Source of the DNA: CAJCJE01 sp963818685
Lineage (GTDB): Bacteria; Actinomycetota; Actinomycetes; Mycobacteriales; Pseudonocardiaceae
DNA: 64,000 bases
NCBI GenBank assembly: GCA_963818685.1
Contig: CAWFTJ010000007.1
Location: 1 to 64,000, forward strand
Direction: 5' to 3'
Position 1 is the first letter of the stretch; the number at the start of each line of letters is the position of its first letter. Below the pieces are notes generated by a model. It was given only the letters and a program-made list of their open reading frames with translations. It was not told the origin of the DNA and did no database searches. This document shows, piece after piece, positions 26,325 through 35,384 of the stretch. The position numbers and the translations under genes were made by a program.

Positions 26325-28138
26325 GACTCTGTTGCCCAATTCAGGAAGTGCTGGTCAGGGTTGTTTCGTGTGGTGATCGTTGTGGGTGGATGATGATCTT
26401 GTGTGGTCGGCCCCTGTGCCGGCCGCGGGAGGGATCAGGTGATGTCGGTCCAGCCGCGTGTGTGGCCGGAGGTGCCCGAGCAGACCGTGATGGTCGCCAG
26501 AGCGGCGTTTCCGAAGGGGACGTTGGCGATGCGTGTCCGGGATGAGTTGCCGGGGTTGTTTGCTGATGAGCAGTTCGTCTCGGCGTTCGGGGTGCGGGGC
26601 AAGCCGGGTATCTCGCCGGGACTGTTGGCGCTGGTCACGGTGTTGCAGTTCGCGGAGAACCTGACCGATCGGCAGGCTGCTGACGCGGTGCGGGCCCGGA
26701 TTGACTGGAAATACGCGCTCGGCCTGGACTTGTCCGATCCGGGGTTCGATCACACGGTGTTGACCGGGTTCCGGCAGCGGCTGATCGATCACGAACTGGA
26801 AGAGAAGGTGCTGGACCTGCTGTTGGCCCGGTGTTCGGAACTCGGGCTGGTCAAGCCGAAAGGCCGGCAGCGCACCGATTCCACGCATGTGCTGGCGGCG
26901 GTGCGGTCGGCCAACCGGTTGGAGTTCCTCGCCGAGACCCTGCGCGCCGCCCTGGAAGCACTGGCCGCCGCCGCCCCGGACTGGCTGACCATCCGGATCG
27001 ACGCCGACTGGGTGCGACGCTACGGCGCCCGGATGGATTCCTACCGGCTGCCTGACAGAGAGCCCAAGCGCTCCGCGATGGTCAACCAGGTTGGTGTGGA
27101 CGGATTCTGGCTGTTGGAGGCCGTCCACACCGCAGACACGGCGGCGTGGTTGCGGGAGATCCCAGCCGTGCTCACCCTCCGGGCCGTGTGGCTGACGCAG
27201 TACCACCGCACGATCACCGGCAGCAGACTGGAGGTGGCCTGGCGGGAGGAGAAAGACCTCCCGCCCAGCAGACAACGAATCTGCTCGCCCTATGACACCG
27301 ACGCCCGGTATGCGACCAAACGTGGATCCGGGTGGGAGGGCTACAAGATCCACCTCAGCGAGACCTGCGACGACGTGACCGTGACCGGACTGCCGCATCT
27401 GGTCACGAACGTGGCCACCACCGACGCGACCGTTACCGACGTGGAAATACTCGAGCAGATCCACACTGACCTCGACCGCCGTACTCTGCTGCCCGGCGAG
27501 CACATCGTGGACGCCGGCTACACCTCCGCCGATCTGATGGTCACCGCCCAGCAGGACTTCGGCATCACCCTGCTCGGTCCGCTGCGCATCGACAACTCCC
27601 CACAAGCCCGGGCCGGCGGCGGTTTCGACCGAGCCGCGTTCACCGTCGACTGGGAGCGGCAGCAGGTCACCTGCCCGCAAGGGGTGCAGAACACGATCTG
27701 GTCGACCTGCACCGAACGCGGCCGGGAATCCATCGTTGTGCGTTTCCCCGCCACAGCCTGTCAGTCCTGCCCTGTCCGTCCACAATGCACACGATCGACC
27801 CGCACCGGTCGGCAGTTGATGCTGCGTCCCAAAGACATTCACGACACGGTCGAGCACGCCCGAACCGAGCAGACAACTGACGAGTGGAAACAACGCTACG
27901 CGACCCGGGCCGGCGTCGAGGGCACCATCCACCAAGCAGTTGCTGTCACCGGGGTCCGTCGCTGCCGCTACATCGGCCTGCCCAAGACACGACTCGCCCA
28001 TGTCTTCGCCGCCACCGCGATCAATCTGATCCGCTTGGACGCATGGTGGACCAGCACCACATCGACCCGACCACGCGTCACCCACCTCGCCAGACTCGAC
28101 CTGGCCCTCGCCGCGTAACCGAATTGGGCAACAGAGTC
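26325..28138 (+). mobile_element. IS1182-family insertion sequence, 6-bp target duplication
   Basis: Perfect 18-bp inverted repeats GACTCTGTTGCCCAATTC (26325-26342) and its complement (28121-28138) bound 1814 bp. CTGTAC is duplicated directly outside both ends (26319-26324 and 28139-28144). The clean duplication shows a simple, fairly recent insertion. Confidence 0.92.
26442..28118 (+). CDS. IS1182-family DDE transposase
   Basis: 558 residues from ATG 26442 (MSVQPRVWPEVPEQT). The N-terminal transposase domain (DUF772-like, FVSAFGVRGKPGISPGLLALV) precedes the DDE core: RQRTDSTHVLAAV (Asp), HIVDAGYTSADL (Asp) and a C-terminal RAGVEGTIHQAVAVTGVRRCRY with the Glu, plus a cysteine cluster (CQSCPVRPQC). 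Intact and bounded by matching terminal repeats, so potentially active. Confidence 0.92.
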   Translation: MSVQPRVWPEVPEQTVMVARAAFPKGTLAMRVRDELPGLFADEQFVSAFGVRGKPGISPGLLALVTVLQFAENLTDRQAADAVRARIDWKYALGLDLSDPGFDHTVLTGFRQRLIDHELEEKVLDLLLARCSELGLVKPKGRQRTDSTHVLAAVRSANRLEFLAETLRAALEALAAAAPDWLTIRIDADWVRRYGARMDSYRLPDREPKRSAMVNQVGVDGFWLLEAVHTADTAAWLREIPAVLTLRAVWLTQYHRTITGSRLEVAWREEKDLPPSRQRICSPYDTDARYATKRGSGWEGYKIHLSETCDDVTVTGLPHLVTNVATTDATVTDVEILEQIHTDLDRRTLLPGEHIVDAGYTSADLMVTAQQDFGITLLGPLRIDNSPQARAGGGFDRAAFTVDWERQQVTCPQGVQNTIWSTCTERGRESIVVRFPATACQSCPVRPQCTRSTRTGRQLMLRPKDIHDTVEHARTEQTTDEWKQRYATRAGVEGTIHQAVAVTGVRRCRYIGLPKTRLAHVFAATAINLIRLDAWWTSTTSTRPRVTHLARLDLALAA

Positions 28139-28303
28139 CTGTACCGTGCCAAAACTCGCGGCTCGGACCTTGAGCTGCGGTTTTGTGATCAGTTCAAGCT
28201 GCTCGTCGGTATTCGTTGATCACGCCGCCCAGGACACGATGGTGGCGGATCGGTTCACGAAGTGAGATCACTTCAGCGGGATCGTGGTTAGGTGGGGGCA
28301 GAT

Positions 28304-28749
28304 TCAGGCAGTCGAAGCATCCGCTTCGAGGAGCTCGGTGAATACCTCGCTGGGTTTACGCCACTCGTGAATCTTACGGGGTCGGTCGTTGATCTCGGCC
28401 GCGACGGCGGCGAGGTAGTGCGGATCGCTGGTAATGACCGTCCCCTTGGGAAAGTACTCACGGACGATACGGTTGAGGTTCTCGTTGCTGCCCCGCTCCC
28501 ACGGCGAGTGCGGATGAGCGAAGAACACCGGCAACCCCGTCGCGGTCACATCCTTGTGCAGCGCCATTTCCGCTCCGCAATCCCACGTCAATGACCGGGT
28601 GATCGAGGCCGGCAGGTCACCGACCGCCGCGACGATCGCCTGAGTGACCGTCAGGGAATCCCGCCCGGTCAACGGCACCAGGATCAGGAACCGGCTGGTC
28701 CGCTCCACCAGCGTGGCCACGGCGGTCTTGCCGCCCTTGCCGATCACCA
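28304..28749 (-). pseudogene. IS30 transposase, 3' exon
   Basis: This is the C-terminal catalytic half of an IS30-family transposase: LVIGKGGKTAVATLVERTSRF, TWDCGAEMALHKDV, FFAHPHSPWERGSNENLNRIVREYFPKGT (with the catalytic Glu region) to the end ADASTA. It is separated from its 5' part by a group II intron whose end lies at 28750. If the intron splices, the codons join as EGD-LVIGK in frame. The 5' part is itself truncated, so the gene is probably dead. Confidence 0.8.
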
Positions 28750-28790
28750 GTCGGGTAGCGGGGACGCATTGCTGTGTCCCCGCCCCCTCA

Positions 28791-28825
28791 GAACCGTGCA
28801 AGCAGCTGTTCACCGCACACGGCTC
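28791..28825 (-). ncRNA. Group II intron domain V
   Basis: On the minus strand GAGCCGTGTGCGG, a short bulged loop, then TTGCACGGTTC form the conserved hairpin with the AGC-type catalytic triad region replaced by GCC at the base. It lies 41 bases from the intron end, leaving room for domain VI. Confidence 0.8.
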
Positions 28826-30627
28826 AAGCAAGCCCCCAAGGGCTCGCGGTCAGGAGAAGATGCAGGATTTGCCGGCCTGGCGGCTCCAATCCGTCGTCGA
28901 CAAAGGGTGTGAAGGAGACGGAGCCTGTGATCGTCGGGTGAGTCACCATCCGCGAAGGCGATGTGCTGCTTGGAGATCGCCTTCCTGATGACCGTCCGCC
29001 ACGTTTCCCATTCCTGCGGGCTTCGCGGCGGATGATCGGCGTGCAACAGAAGTCCTCCGCAGGCCGGGCAGCGACCTTGCTGTGCCTGAAGCAGGCGCAC
29101 GGTCATCCGGTCGACCGGTGGAGGCGGTCCCTTGCGACGCCGTTCGGCCCAGTACGACTCCAGCGTCGGGTCGTCCGGAGACGCCCTGCCCTTGACCAAC
29201 TGGTGCCGGACGATCTTCGTCCAGGAGAACTTGAGCAGGTAGGCGCCGCTGTCGCGGTCGCCGAACACCCACCTGTCCTGCCTGGCCTTGTTGAACCGGC
29301 CGAAGTACTTGTCGGATATCCAGTGCTTCGGCTTGTTCGGGTGGCTGTGCTTGGCCCACTTGTATGTGAGCGTCCACATGTGATTGTCCAGCGCGGTAAA
29401 GATCTCGCTGGACACCACCGTCCGGTAGTAGGCCGACCAACCCCGCACGATCGGGTTGATCTTCTTGAGTACCGCACCCGCATTGGCCCCTCGCAGGGCC
29501 AGCATCTCGGCGCTCAGCCGTTCCCGGATCCGTCGTCGGGCCGCTGTGCTCGGCTTGATCAGCAGCTTGCCGTGATAGCGGCGGACGTTGAACCCCAGGA
29601 ATTCAAACCCGTTGTCCGCGTGGACGATGCGTGTCTTGTCCTCGTGGAAGGCGAGCCCTCTGGGCGTCAGCCATGCCGTCAGCCGCTCCTTGACCTGTGC
29701 GGCCTGCTCACGGCTGGTGCACATCGCGACAAAATCATCTGCGTACCTCACCAGCACGGGACCGCCGCTCCGTGCACTCCCGGCGTCTCTGCCGGTCGCG
29801 TAGTAGCGGACCCCTGCGGCTTCCTCCATCCCGTGCAGGGCCACGTTGAACAGCAACGGGCTGATCACCCCGCCTTGCGGAGTCCCCGCTTCGGTCGGGG
29901 CGAACCGACCTTGATCCACTGCCCCGGCCTTGAGCCACTGCCGGACCAGTCCCCGAGCGGGGAAGGTGCCGAGCGCGGTCATCAGCCGTTCATGGTCGAT
30001 CCGGTCGAACGCCGCCGTCAGATCCGCGTCGAGCACCCACACCCGCTGCGGATTCTTTCCGTTGAGCGTGGAGTAGATGGCCCCGATCGCGTCATGACAG
30101 CCGCGGCCGGGCCGGAAGCCATAGGACTTCGGCTCGAACCGCGCTTCCCACTCGGGTTCCAGTGCGCTGACCGTCACCGCTTGCAGGCACCGGTCAACGA
30201 TCACCGGAATCCCAAGTCCGCGTTTCTTCGTGGTCCCTGGTTTGGGGATAAACACCCGCTTGACGGGCATGGGAATCCACGGCCGGGCACGGTGCTGCAC
30301 CCAGTCGGCCAACTCGGCCTTGGACTGGGACATCAGCACCACCTTCCCGTCAACTCCCGCCGTCGCGCGTCCCGCGTTGATCTCCGTGACCCGACGCACG
30401 CTCAGCAGCGTGTTCGATCGAGACCGGAGCATCAACTTCTGCATATTGCGGACCTTCTTCAGGTCCCCTGCCTGCGATGCCGTGAAGATCCTCTGTCGCA
30501 AACGCCGTACGTCGTCCTCAACCCGGCGCCAGTCGATCGACGCCCAGTCCAGGTCGTCGTCCTCGGGTCCGTTCACCGTCGCGACGGCGGGCGGCACGAT
30601 CGAGACCGCGCCGCCCGTGTCCGTCAT
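28810..30627 (-). CDS. ltrA: Group II intron reverse transcriptase/maturase with HNH endonuclease
   Basis: About 605 residues from ATG 30627 (an ATG at 30678 would add 17). The RT domain (about 60-340) has PKPGTTKKRGLGIP, the RT2-3 blocks, GTPQGGVISPLLFN and the active-site VRYADDFVAMC. The maturase X domain (GIIM, about 360-470) is followed by a C-terminal zinc-finger HNH nuclease (GRCPACGGLLLHADH...H..C). The protein helps the intron fold and splice and makes the cDNA during retrohoming. The C-terminus overlaps domain V. It appears intact. Confidence 0.93.
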   Translation of the reverse strand: MTDTGGAVSIVPPAVATVNGPEDDDLDWASIDWRRVEDDVRRLRQRIFTASQAGDLKKVRNMQKLMLRSRSNTLLSVRRVTEINAGRATAGVDGKVVLMSQSKAELADWVQHRARPWIPMPVKRVFIPKPGTTKKRGLGIPVIVDRCLQAVTVSALEPEWEARFEPKSYGFRPGRGCHDAIGAIYSTLNGKNPQRVWVLDADLTAAFDRIDHERLMTALGTFPARGLVRQWLKAGAVDQGRFAPTEAGTPQGGVISPLLFNVALHGMEEAAGVRYYATGRDAGSARSGGPVLVRYADDFVAMCTSREQAAQVKERLTAWLTPRGLAFHEDKTRIVHADNGFEFLGFNVRRYHGKLLIKPSTAARRRIRERLSAEMLALRGANAGAVLKKINPIVRGWSAYYRTVVSSEIFTALDNHMWTLTYKWAKHSHPNKPKHWISDKYFGRFNKARQDRWVFGDRDSGAYLLKFSWTKIVRHQLVKGRASPDDPTLESYWAERRRKGPPPPVDRMTVRLLQAQQGRCPACGGLLLHADHPPRSPQEWETWRTVIRKAISKQHIAFADGDSPDDHRLRLLHTLCRRRIGAARPANPASSPDREPLGACLSRVR

Positions 30628-31307
30628 GGTGTCCAACTTGTCCCTCGGTTCCGTCGTCGTTGTCCAGTGAGTCCGCACAGGCTCACCTGGCCCACGTCAG
30701 CACCCTTTCGAGTCCGGGCAACACACCCGTATCCGGACGGTTATACGAGGCGACCAGCGGAGAGACTGGTCATCATGCCCCGGGTTCCCGTTTCCTTTCG
30801 GCTTCCGGCATTAGCTTCTTGGGCTATCCTGTTCCCGCTGGGGAGTTGAGCCTTCCTCACGGTTAGCCGACCGGGCCACGGCCCGGACCTCAACGGGGTT
30901 TCCACGTTCCACACGAACGAGATGCGACCGGGGTGGGTGCTCCCTTTACCCCGAGGCGGCGGTGTCCACCTGGCCGGAGTGACCTCTACCAGCCAGCGCC
31001 TGCCGCTTCTCAGCGGCCAGCCATGCACCCCACTGGAATCTTCCATCGGCGGGGCTTGGGATCACGAGGCATCATCGGGAGTTCACTTGCGTTCACCCGT
31101 CCGGTCTTCCCCTTGCCGGTAGCTCCCGGATGGAACGGGAACCCTTGGGCTTTCCCCTGAGCTTCGCACCACGCCGTTACCGGCATCGCACGTCAAGGGC
31201 GGGGACGGGTCATACGGATACGGACCCGTGACTGCGCCTACGGCCTTACCATCAGCCGCCTCTCCCGTCGGTCAGTCCACTCACATTCGTGCAACTTCGT
31301 GTCGCAC

Positions 31308-31480
31308 AGTCCCCCTCCCAGTGCCCGCCCACCGCACGGCCGGTGACCTCGGCGGGACGCTCGTCGAGGTAGCGAGGCTCCCGGATCCGCGGCGCCGACC
31401 GCAGGATGATCCGCTCCGGTGCGCCCTTGTCCGGCTCACGCTCGGCCCGGCGAAACGATAGCTCACGTTCGGCGCGTTTC
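31308..31480 (-). pseudogene. IS30 transposase, 5' exon fragment
   Basis: The minus-strand frame RILREP-like sequence ends ERPAEVTGRAVGGHWEGD, the conserved IS30 segment directly in front of the LVIGKG motif. Upstream of about 31480 the similarity to IS30 fades and a different transposase fragment begins, so the N-terminal helix-turn-helix part is lost. Confidence 0.65.
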
Positions 31481-31599
31481 CAGTACTCCAGACGGTACGG
31501 CCCGGTGCCGTTGCATTCGCTGTCCAGCGCCGTGGCCGTGGGGCGGAGGAACTGCGAGATACTCGACAGGTCGCCCTCCCATTCCCCGCGTCGCGCGCA

Positions 31600-31940
31600 C
31601 CATTCCCGGCGGATCTGGTGGTCGTTGTGCCCGGAACCGGTGCGGCCGATGGCGGTTGTGGTGCACCGAGTACTCCGCAAGGACTTTCGCCAGATGGGCT
31701 TGGTCGAGTACCAGCAGTCGGTCGAACACCTCGCGGCGTAGGGTGCCCACCAGCCTCTCGCAGACCGCGTTCGCCCGGGGCGCCTGTGGCGGCCAGAGGA
31801 TGATCCGGACACCCTCGGCGGCGAACACGGCATCGAACGCGGCGGTGAACTTGGTGTCCCGATCCCGGATCAGAAACCGCAGGTCCACCGCCTTGGCTCC
31901 GAGGCATAAGGCCAGGTTGATGATCAGCCCAAGGCATACG
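31600..31940 (-). pseudogene. rve-type (IS481/IS3-like) transposase fragment
   Basis: The minus-strand frame reads RFLIRDRDTKFTAAFDAVFA, IILWPPQAPRANAVCERLVGTL and LAEYSVHHNRHRPHR: the second Asp and catalytic Glu blocks of the rve integrase core. The first Asp block and the N-terminal domain are missing, and the 3' end runs into the IS30 remnant. Confidence 0.75.
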
Positions 31941-32037
31941 TGTGCGTTTCCCGGATCGTGTCGGATCGCCGGAGCACCCCGGCCGGGCGCCCCGGCGATC
32001 CGGCTTGAGCGCGCCCAGCTACCGATCCACCCGAGGC

Positions 32038-32120
32038 AAGATCACGTGATCTTATGTTCCCAGCCTACCGCGCAATTGCACGACATCATGTCGTGCCACA
32101 AATGCCCATTTTGTGGGCAC
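32038..32120. promoter_or_regulatory. Cluster of palindromes upstream of the decarboxylase gene
   Basis: Three inverted repeats in 83 bp: a perfect 16-bp AAGATCACGTGATCTT (32038-32053), CGACAT-C-ATGTCG (32081-32093), and GTGCCACAAA paired with TTTGTGGGCAC (32093-32102/32110-32120). They end 56 bp before the start codon of the first cluster gene and are good candidates for operators of one or more repressors. Confidence 0.6.
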
Positions 32121-32176
32121 AACTGGTCATTTCCGGTGTCAGCGGGAGATCAGTGGCGTTCGGCCATACTCCCGAT

Positions 32177-33604
32177 ATGACCAACGTGGAAAGAGAATTA
32201 TTCGACCTTGCCGCCGGTTATGCCGCCGACTATCTGGACAGCCTGTGTGAACGGCCGGTCGGCGCCACCGCGTCGGCGGACGAACTCACCCGGCTTCTCG
32301 GCGGCGATCTTCCCTCCGGTCCGACGTCCGGGGCCGAGACGCTCCAACTGCTCGCCGAAGCTGCGCAGGCGGGTGGCGTCGTGGCCAGTTCAGGGCCACG
32401 GTACTTCGGCTATGTCGTCGGTGGCACGCTGCCGGTGTCGATCGCGACGGACTGGCTGGTCAGCGCGTGGGACCAGAATGCGGGCGTGTTCGATCTCGGC
32501 CCGGCCGTCGCGACAATCGAGCACATCACGGCGGAATGGCTTATCGATTTGTTCGGCCTTCCTGTAGGCACCTCGGTCGGCTTTCCCACCGGATGCACGA
32601 TGGCCCATGTGGCCGCACTTGCGGCGGCTCGCCATCATGTGCTGGCAAAGGTCGGCTGGAATGTGGAACAAGACGGTTTGCAGGGCGCGCCGAAGGTGCG
32701 CGTCCTGGTCGGCGAACAACGGCACATGACCATCGATCTCGCGTTGCGTTATCTGGGATTCGGAGCGGGCACGGCCGACGTGGTCGCCACCGACGATCAG
32801 GGCGCGATGCGCGCCGACGCGTTGCGGGACGCGCTGTCCGGTTGTGACGGTCCGACGATCGTGTGCGCGCAGGTCGGCGAGATCAACTCCGGCGCGATCG
32901 ATCCGGTCGCGGAGATCTGCGCGGCAGCGCACGAACAGGGCGCCTGGGTGCACGTCGACGGTGCGTTCGGCCTCTGGGCGGCGGCCAGTCCCACCCGCAG
33001 GTCCCTTGTCGAGGGCGTCGCCGCCGCCGACTCGTGGGCGTCGGACGCGCACAAGTGGCTCAACGTGCCTTACGACTGCGGTCTGGTCTTCGTCGCACAC
33101 CCCAGCGCGCACAAGGCTGCCATGCTGGACAACCGGCCGGGATTCCTGCCGGTCGGCACGCCCGGCCGCCGTGACGGCATCGACTGGGTGACCGACCTCT
33201 CACGTCGTGCCCGCAGCGTGCCGGTCTGGTCGGCGCTGCGCACGCTCGGCCGTTCCGGTGTGGCCGAGTTGATCGACGGGTGCTGTGTCCAGGCCGAGCG
33301 GTTCGCGACGGCCCTGGCCGACGTGCCCGGTGTCGACGTGCTCAACGATGTCGTGCTCAACCAGGTGATCGTGCGTTTCGATGATGACGACGACGTGACC
33401 CGGGACGTGATCAGCGGGCTCCAGCGCGGTGGCGTGTGCTGGTTCGGTGGCACGACGTGGCGAGGACGGCACGCGATGCGGATTTCGGTGACGTCGTGGC
33501 GCACCGGGCCGGACGACGTCGACCGGTCGGTCGAGGAGATCGTCACGGTGTTCGAACGAGTCATGGCCGACCGCGGCTCAGGCGACCGGGACCAGGCCGC
33601 TTGA
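32177..33604 (+). CDS. Group II PLP-dependent decarboxylase
   Basis: 475 residues from ATG 32177; the longer frame from 32054 runs through the palindromes. Fold-type I aminotransferase-like domain with GFPTGCTMAHVAAL (phosphate cup), AWVHVDGAFGLWA (PLP-binding Asp) and SWASDAHKWLNVPYDCG (Schiff-base Lys), the layout of group II decarboxylases (aromatic amino acid, glutamate, 2,4-diaminobutyrate; also methanogen MfnA tyrosine decarboxylase). It would remove CO2 from an amino-acid precursor or, in atypical members, make an aldehyde. Codon 8 (32198) is TTA, so translation may depend on the bldA tRNA. Its 3' end overlaps the converging flavoprotein gene by 27 bp. Confidence 0.85.
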   Translation: MTNVERELFDLAAGYAADYLDSLCERPVGATASADELTRLLGGDLPSGPTSGAETLQLLAEAAQAGGVVASSGPRYFGYVVGGTLPVSIATDWLVSAWDQNAGVFDLGPAVATIEHITAEWLIDLFGLPVGTSVGFPTGCTMAHVAALAAARHHVLAKVGWNVEQDGLQGAPKVRVLVGEQRHMTIDLALRYLGFGAGTADVVATDDQGAMRADALRDALSGCDGPTIVCAQVGEINSGAIDPVAEICAAAHEQGAWVHVDGAFGLWAAASPTRRSLVEGVAAADSWASDAHKWLNVPYDCGLVFVAHPSAHKAAMLDNRPGFLPVGTPGRRDGIDWVTDLSRRARSVPVWSALRTLGRSGVAELIDGCCVQAERFATALADVPGVDVLNDVVLNQVIVRFDDDDDVTRDVISGLQRGGVCWFGGTTWRGRHAMRISVTSWRTGPDDVDRSVEEIVTVFERVMADRGSGDRDQAA

Positions 33605-35083
33605 CGGTGTGGGGCCGCCGAACCACGAGCCGAGCGCCGCGCGCAGTTCCGACTCGTCGTCGCCGGCCCACGCCACATATCCGTCCGGCCGCACCAGCAT
33701 CGCGTCGGTGCGCCCCAGGTGGTGGAACGTGACGGCGGTGATGACGTCGACACGGTCCGACCAGCCATCCGTGGCGCGCCGCAGGCGTGGGCGATCGACA
33801 CGCACGATCAGTACCGGGCGCGCCGTCCGGAACAGGTCACGGGTCCGGCAGTGCCCACTCGGTGTCGTGACGATCGCGTCGGGCACGAAGCCGCCGATGA
33901 GCGGATGGCCGCCGCCGAGGTCGTACCGGACCTCCAGCGCGGAGATCATGGCGCCCAGGTGCCGGTTCACCGGCTCCAGCGCGATCAGTTCGGTGAACAG
34001 CTCGCGCAGCGGCGTGATCCGCGGATCGGGATTCATGAGGGCGACCTGCGCGAGAGTGTTGTGCAAGACGCGTGCCGCGACGGGCCGCCGTTCGGTCTGA
34101 TAGGTGTCCAGCAGGCCGTTCGGCGCCGATCCCCGCACCGTCGCGGCGAGTTTCCAGCCCAGGTTGATCGCGTCCTGCAGGCCAAGACTGAGCCCCTGGT
34201 TGCCCAGTGGTGGATGCACGTGGGCGGCGTCGCCCGCCAGTAGAATCCGGCCGCGCCGATACCTGTCGGCCAGCCGTGTGTTGTCGGTGAACCGGGACAA
34301 CCATGGTGCCTCGCCCGGAATCCGCACCTCTCGACCGCTGACCCGGTGGATCGACGCGATCATCTCCGCACGCGTGATGGGATGCCTGCGATCGGCGGGC
34401 GGGCCGTCGAACTCGATGGTGAGCACACGGTCCGGTTCGACTCCGATGACACCGCCCGCGGTGCGGTGCCAGCCAAGGCCGGGATCGTCGAGCAGTTCCG
34501 GCACGGCGACGCCGATCAACCGCCCGGTGATCGTCGGATCCGTGCCATGGAACAGGAATCCGGCGAGTTTGCGCACGGCGCTCCTGCCGCCGTCACAGCC
34601 GACGAGGTAGGCCGACCGCAGTGCGTCGTAGCCGTCGCCGCAGCGGAATGTCGTGGTGACGCCGTTTCTGTCCCACGCGATGCTCGTGACCGTACGGCCG
34701 CGACGGATGTCCACGCCCTGTTGCGTGGCCCATTCGGCCAGCGTTTCCTCGATCGCGACCTGCCCGACCGGCAGCAGACCTGGGTAGCTGCTGTCCAGGC
34801 GGTCCAGCCGGATCTCGCGGATGCCCGCGAAGTGGATGACCGGAATGCCCGCGGCGTGACCGCCGCTGCGGCCGAAGCGGTTGAGCAGACCGCGTAGCTG
34901 CAACGTCTCGACGCCGCGTGGATGCAGACCGAACGCCCTGCCGAACTCCGAGGGCGTCGCGAGTCGTTCCACCACGATGACCGACACCCCGTGCAGCCGC
35001 AGCTCGCCGGCCAGCAACAGGCCGACAGGACCGGCTCCGACAATGACGACATCTGCGTCCACGCCATGCCTCCGACTCGTCAT
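33578..35083 (-). CDS. Class A FAD-dependent monooxygenase (Rox/aromatic hydroxylase type)
   Basis: 501 residues. VVIVGAGPVGLLLAGEL (GxGxxG FAD/ADP site, about 13), the DG-type motif YLVGCDGGRSAVRK (about 155) and GRILLAGDAAHVHPPLGNQG (GD motif, about 280) followed by LSLGLQDAINLGWKLA. The C-terminal thioredoxin-like domain is present (to 501). Relatives hydroxylate aromatic polyketides or inactivate rifamycin-type compounds. In this cluster it may tailor the product or protect the cell. The promoter at 35123-35152 carries an operator-like motif shared with the SARP and exporter genes. Confidence 0.88.
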   Translation of the reverse strand: MTSRRHGVDADVVIVGAGPVGLLLAGELRLHGVSVIVVERLATPSEFGRAFGLHPRGVETLQLRGLLNRFGRSGGHAAGIPVIHFAGIREIRLDRLDSSYPGLLPVGQVAIEETLAEWATQQGVDIRRGRTVTSIAWDRNGVTTTFRCGDGYDALRSAYLVGCDGGRSAVRKLAGFLFHGTDPTITGRLIGVAVPELLDDPGLGWHRTAGGVIGVEPDRVLTIEFDGPPADRRHPITRAEMIASIHRVSGREVRIPGEAPWLSRFTDNTRLADRYRRGRILLAGDAAHVHPPLGNQGLSLGLQDAINLGWKLAATVRGSAPNGLLDTYQTERRPVAARVLHNTLAQVALMNPDPRITPLRELFTELIALEPVNRHLGAMISALEVRYDLGGGHPLIGGFVPDAIVTTPSGHCRTRDLFRTARPVLIVRVDRPRLRRATDGWSDRVDVITAVTFHHLGRTDAMLVRPDGYVAWAGDDESELRAALGSWFGGPTPSSGLVPVA

Positions 35084-35091
35084 GCCGAAGT

Positions 35092-35152
35092 TTATTCACG
35101 TTCTAACATTTTTATGGCCGTGATATTAGGGTTGCTTGTCGGAACGCGTCAA
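35092..35152 (-). promoter_or_regulatory. Promoter and operator of the monooxygenase gene
   Basis: On the minus strand TTGACG (35152-35147), an 18-bp spacer and TAATAT (35128-35123) form a near-consensus housekeeping promoter. TTAGAACGTGAATAA (35106-35092) lies just downstream of the expected start, where a repressor would block transcription. Confidence 0.65.
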
Positions 35153-35287
35153 GAACGTCCATCACCGCGACATCGCGCAACGACGCTCGGCAATGTTCGG
35201 CATCAACCAAACAAAAGTCCTTGTCGGAGCGTTGCCGACGACCGTGACTGCGCAGATCGCTGTGCATACCTCTGAGACCGACAGACC

Positions 35288-35341
35288 TTGACGCGGATCA
35301 GCGCTGCTACTAGAGTCTCGCTCTATCGTTCTAATAGAGCG
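35288..35341 (+). promoter_or_regulatory. Promoter and operator of the SARP gene
   Basis: TTGACG (35288-35293), a 17-bp spacer and TAGAGT (35311-35316) are followed at once by the inverted repeat CGCTCTAT-N7-ATAGAGCG (35319-35341). Its right half continues as TAGAGCGTGAAC, the motif shared with the promoters at 35.1 and 37.85 kb. Confidence 0.7.
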
Positions 35342-35384
35342 TGAACAGCTGAGACTCGCTTCCGACAGCTCTGGGGGACGGCCA

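Larger units (their letters stand above)
28750..31307 (-). mobile_element. Group II intron, complete
   Basis: On the minus strand the intron begins with the consensus GTGCGAC (31307-31301) and ends in AC just before the resumed IS30 codons (28750), 2558 bp in all. A typical domain V is at 28825-28791. The reverse transcriptase/maturase gene lies in domain IV. The 30.68-31.31 kb segment without a gene is the ribozyme domains I-III. Joining the exons restores the IS30 reading frame (GHWEGD + LVIGKGG), which supports these ends. Confidence 0.9.

Noticed and set aside
28145..28300. Continuation of the GNAT gene to the right of the IS1182 element
   Set aside because: Joining the flanks at CTGTAC keeps a frame open but gives no GNAT-like residues upstream, so I do not extend the fragment.
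33578..35083. Rifamycin-resistance monooxygenase as a firm call
   Set aside because: The protein fits the Rox-like group, but aromatic polyketide hydroxylases share the same motifs, and I did not see the rifamycin-associated promoter element; only the class A assignment is kept.
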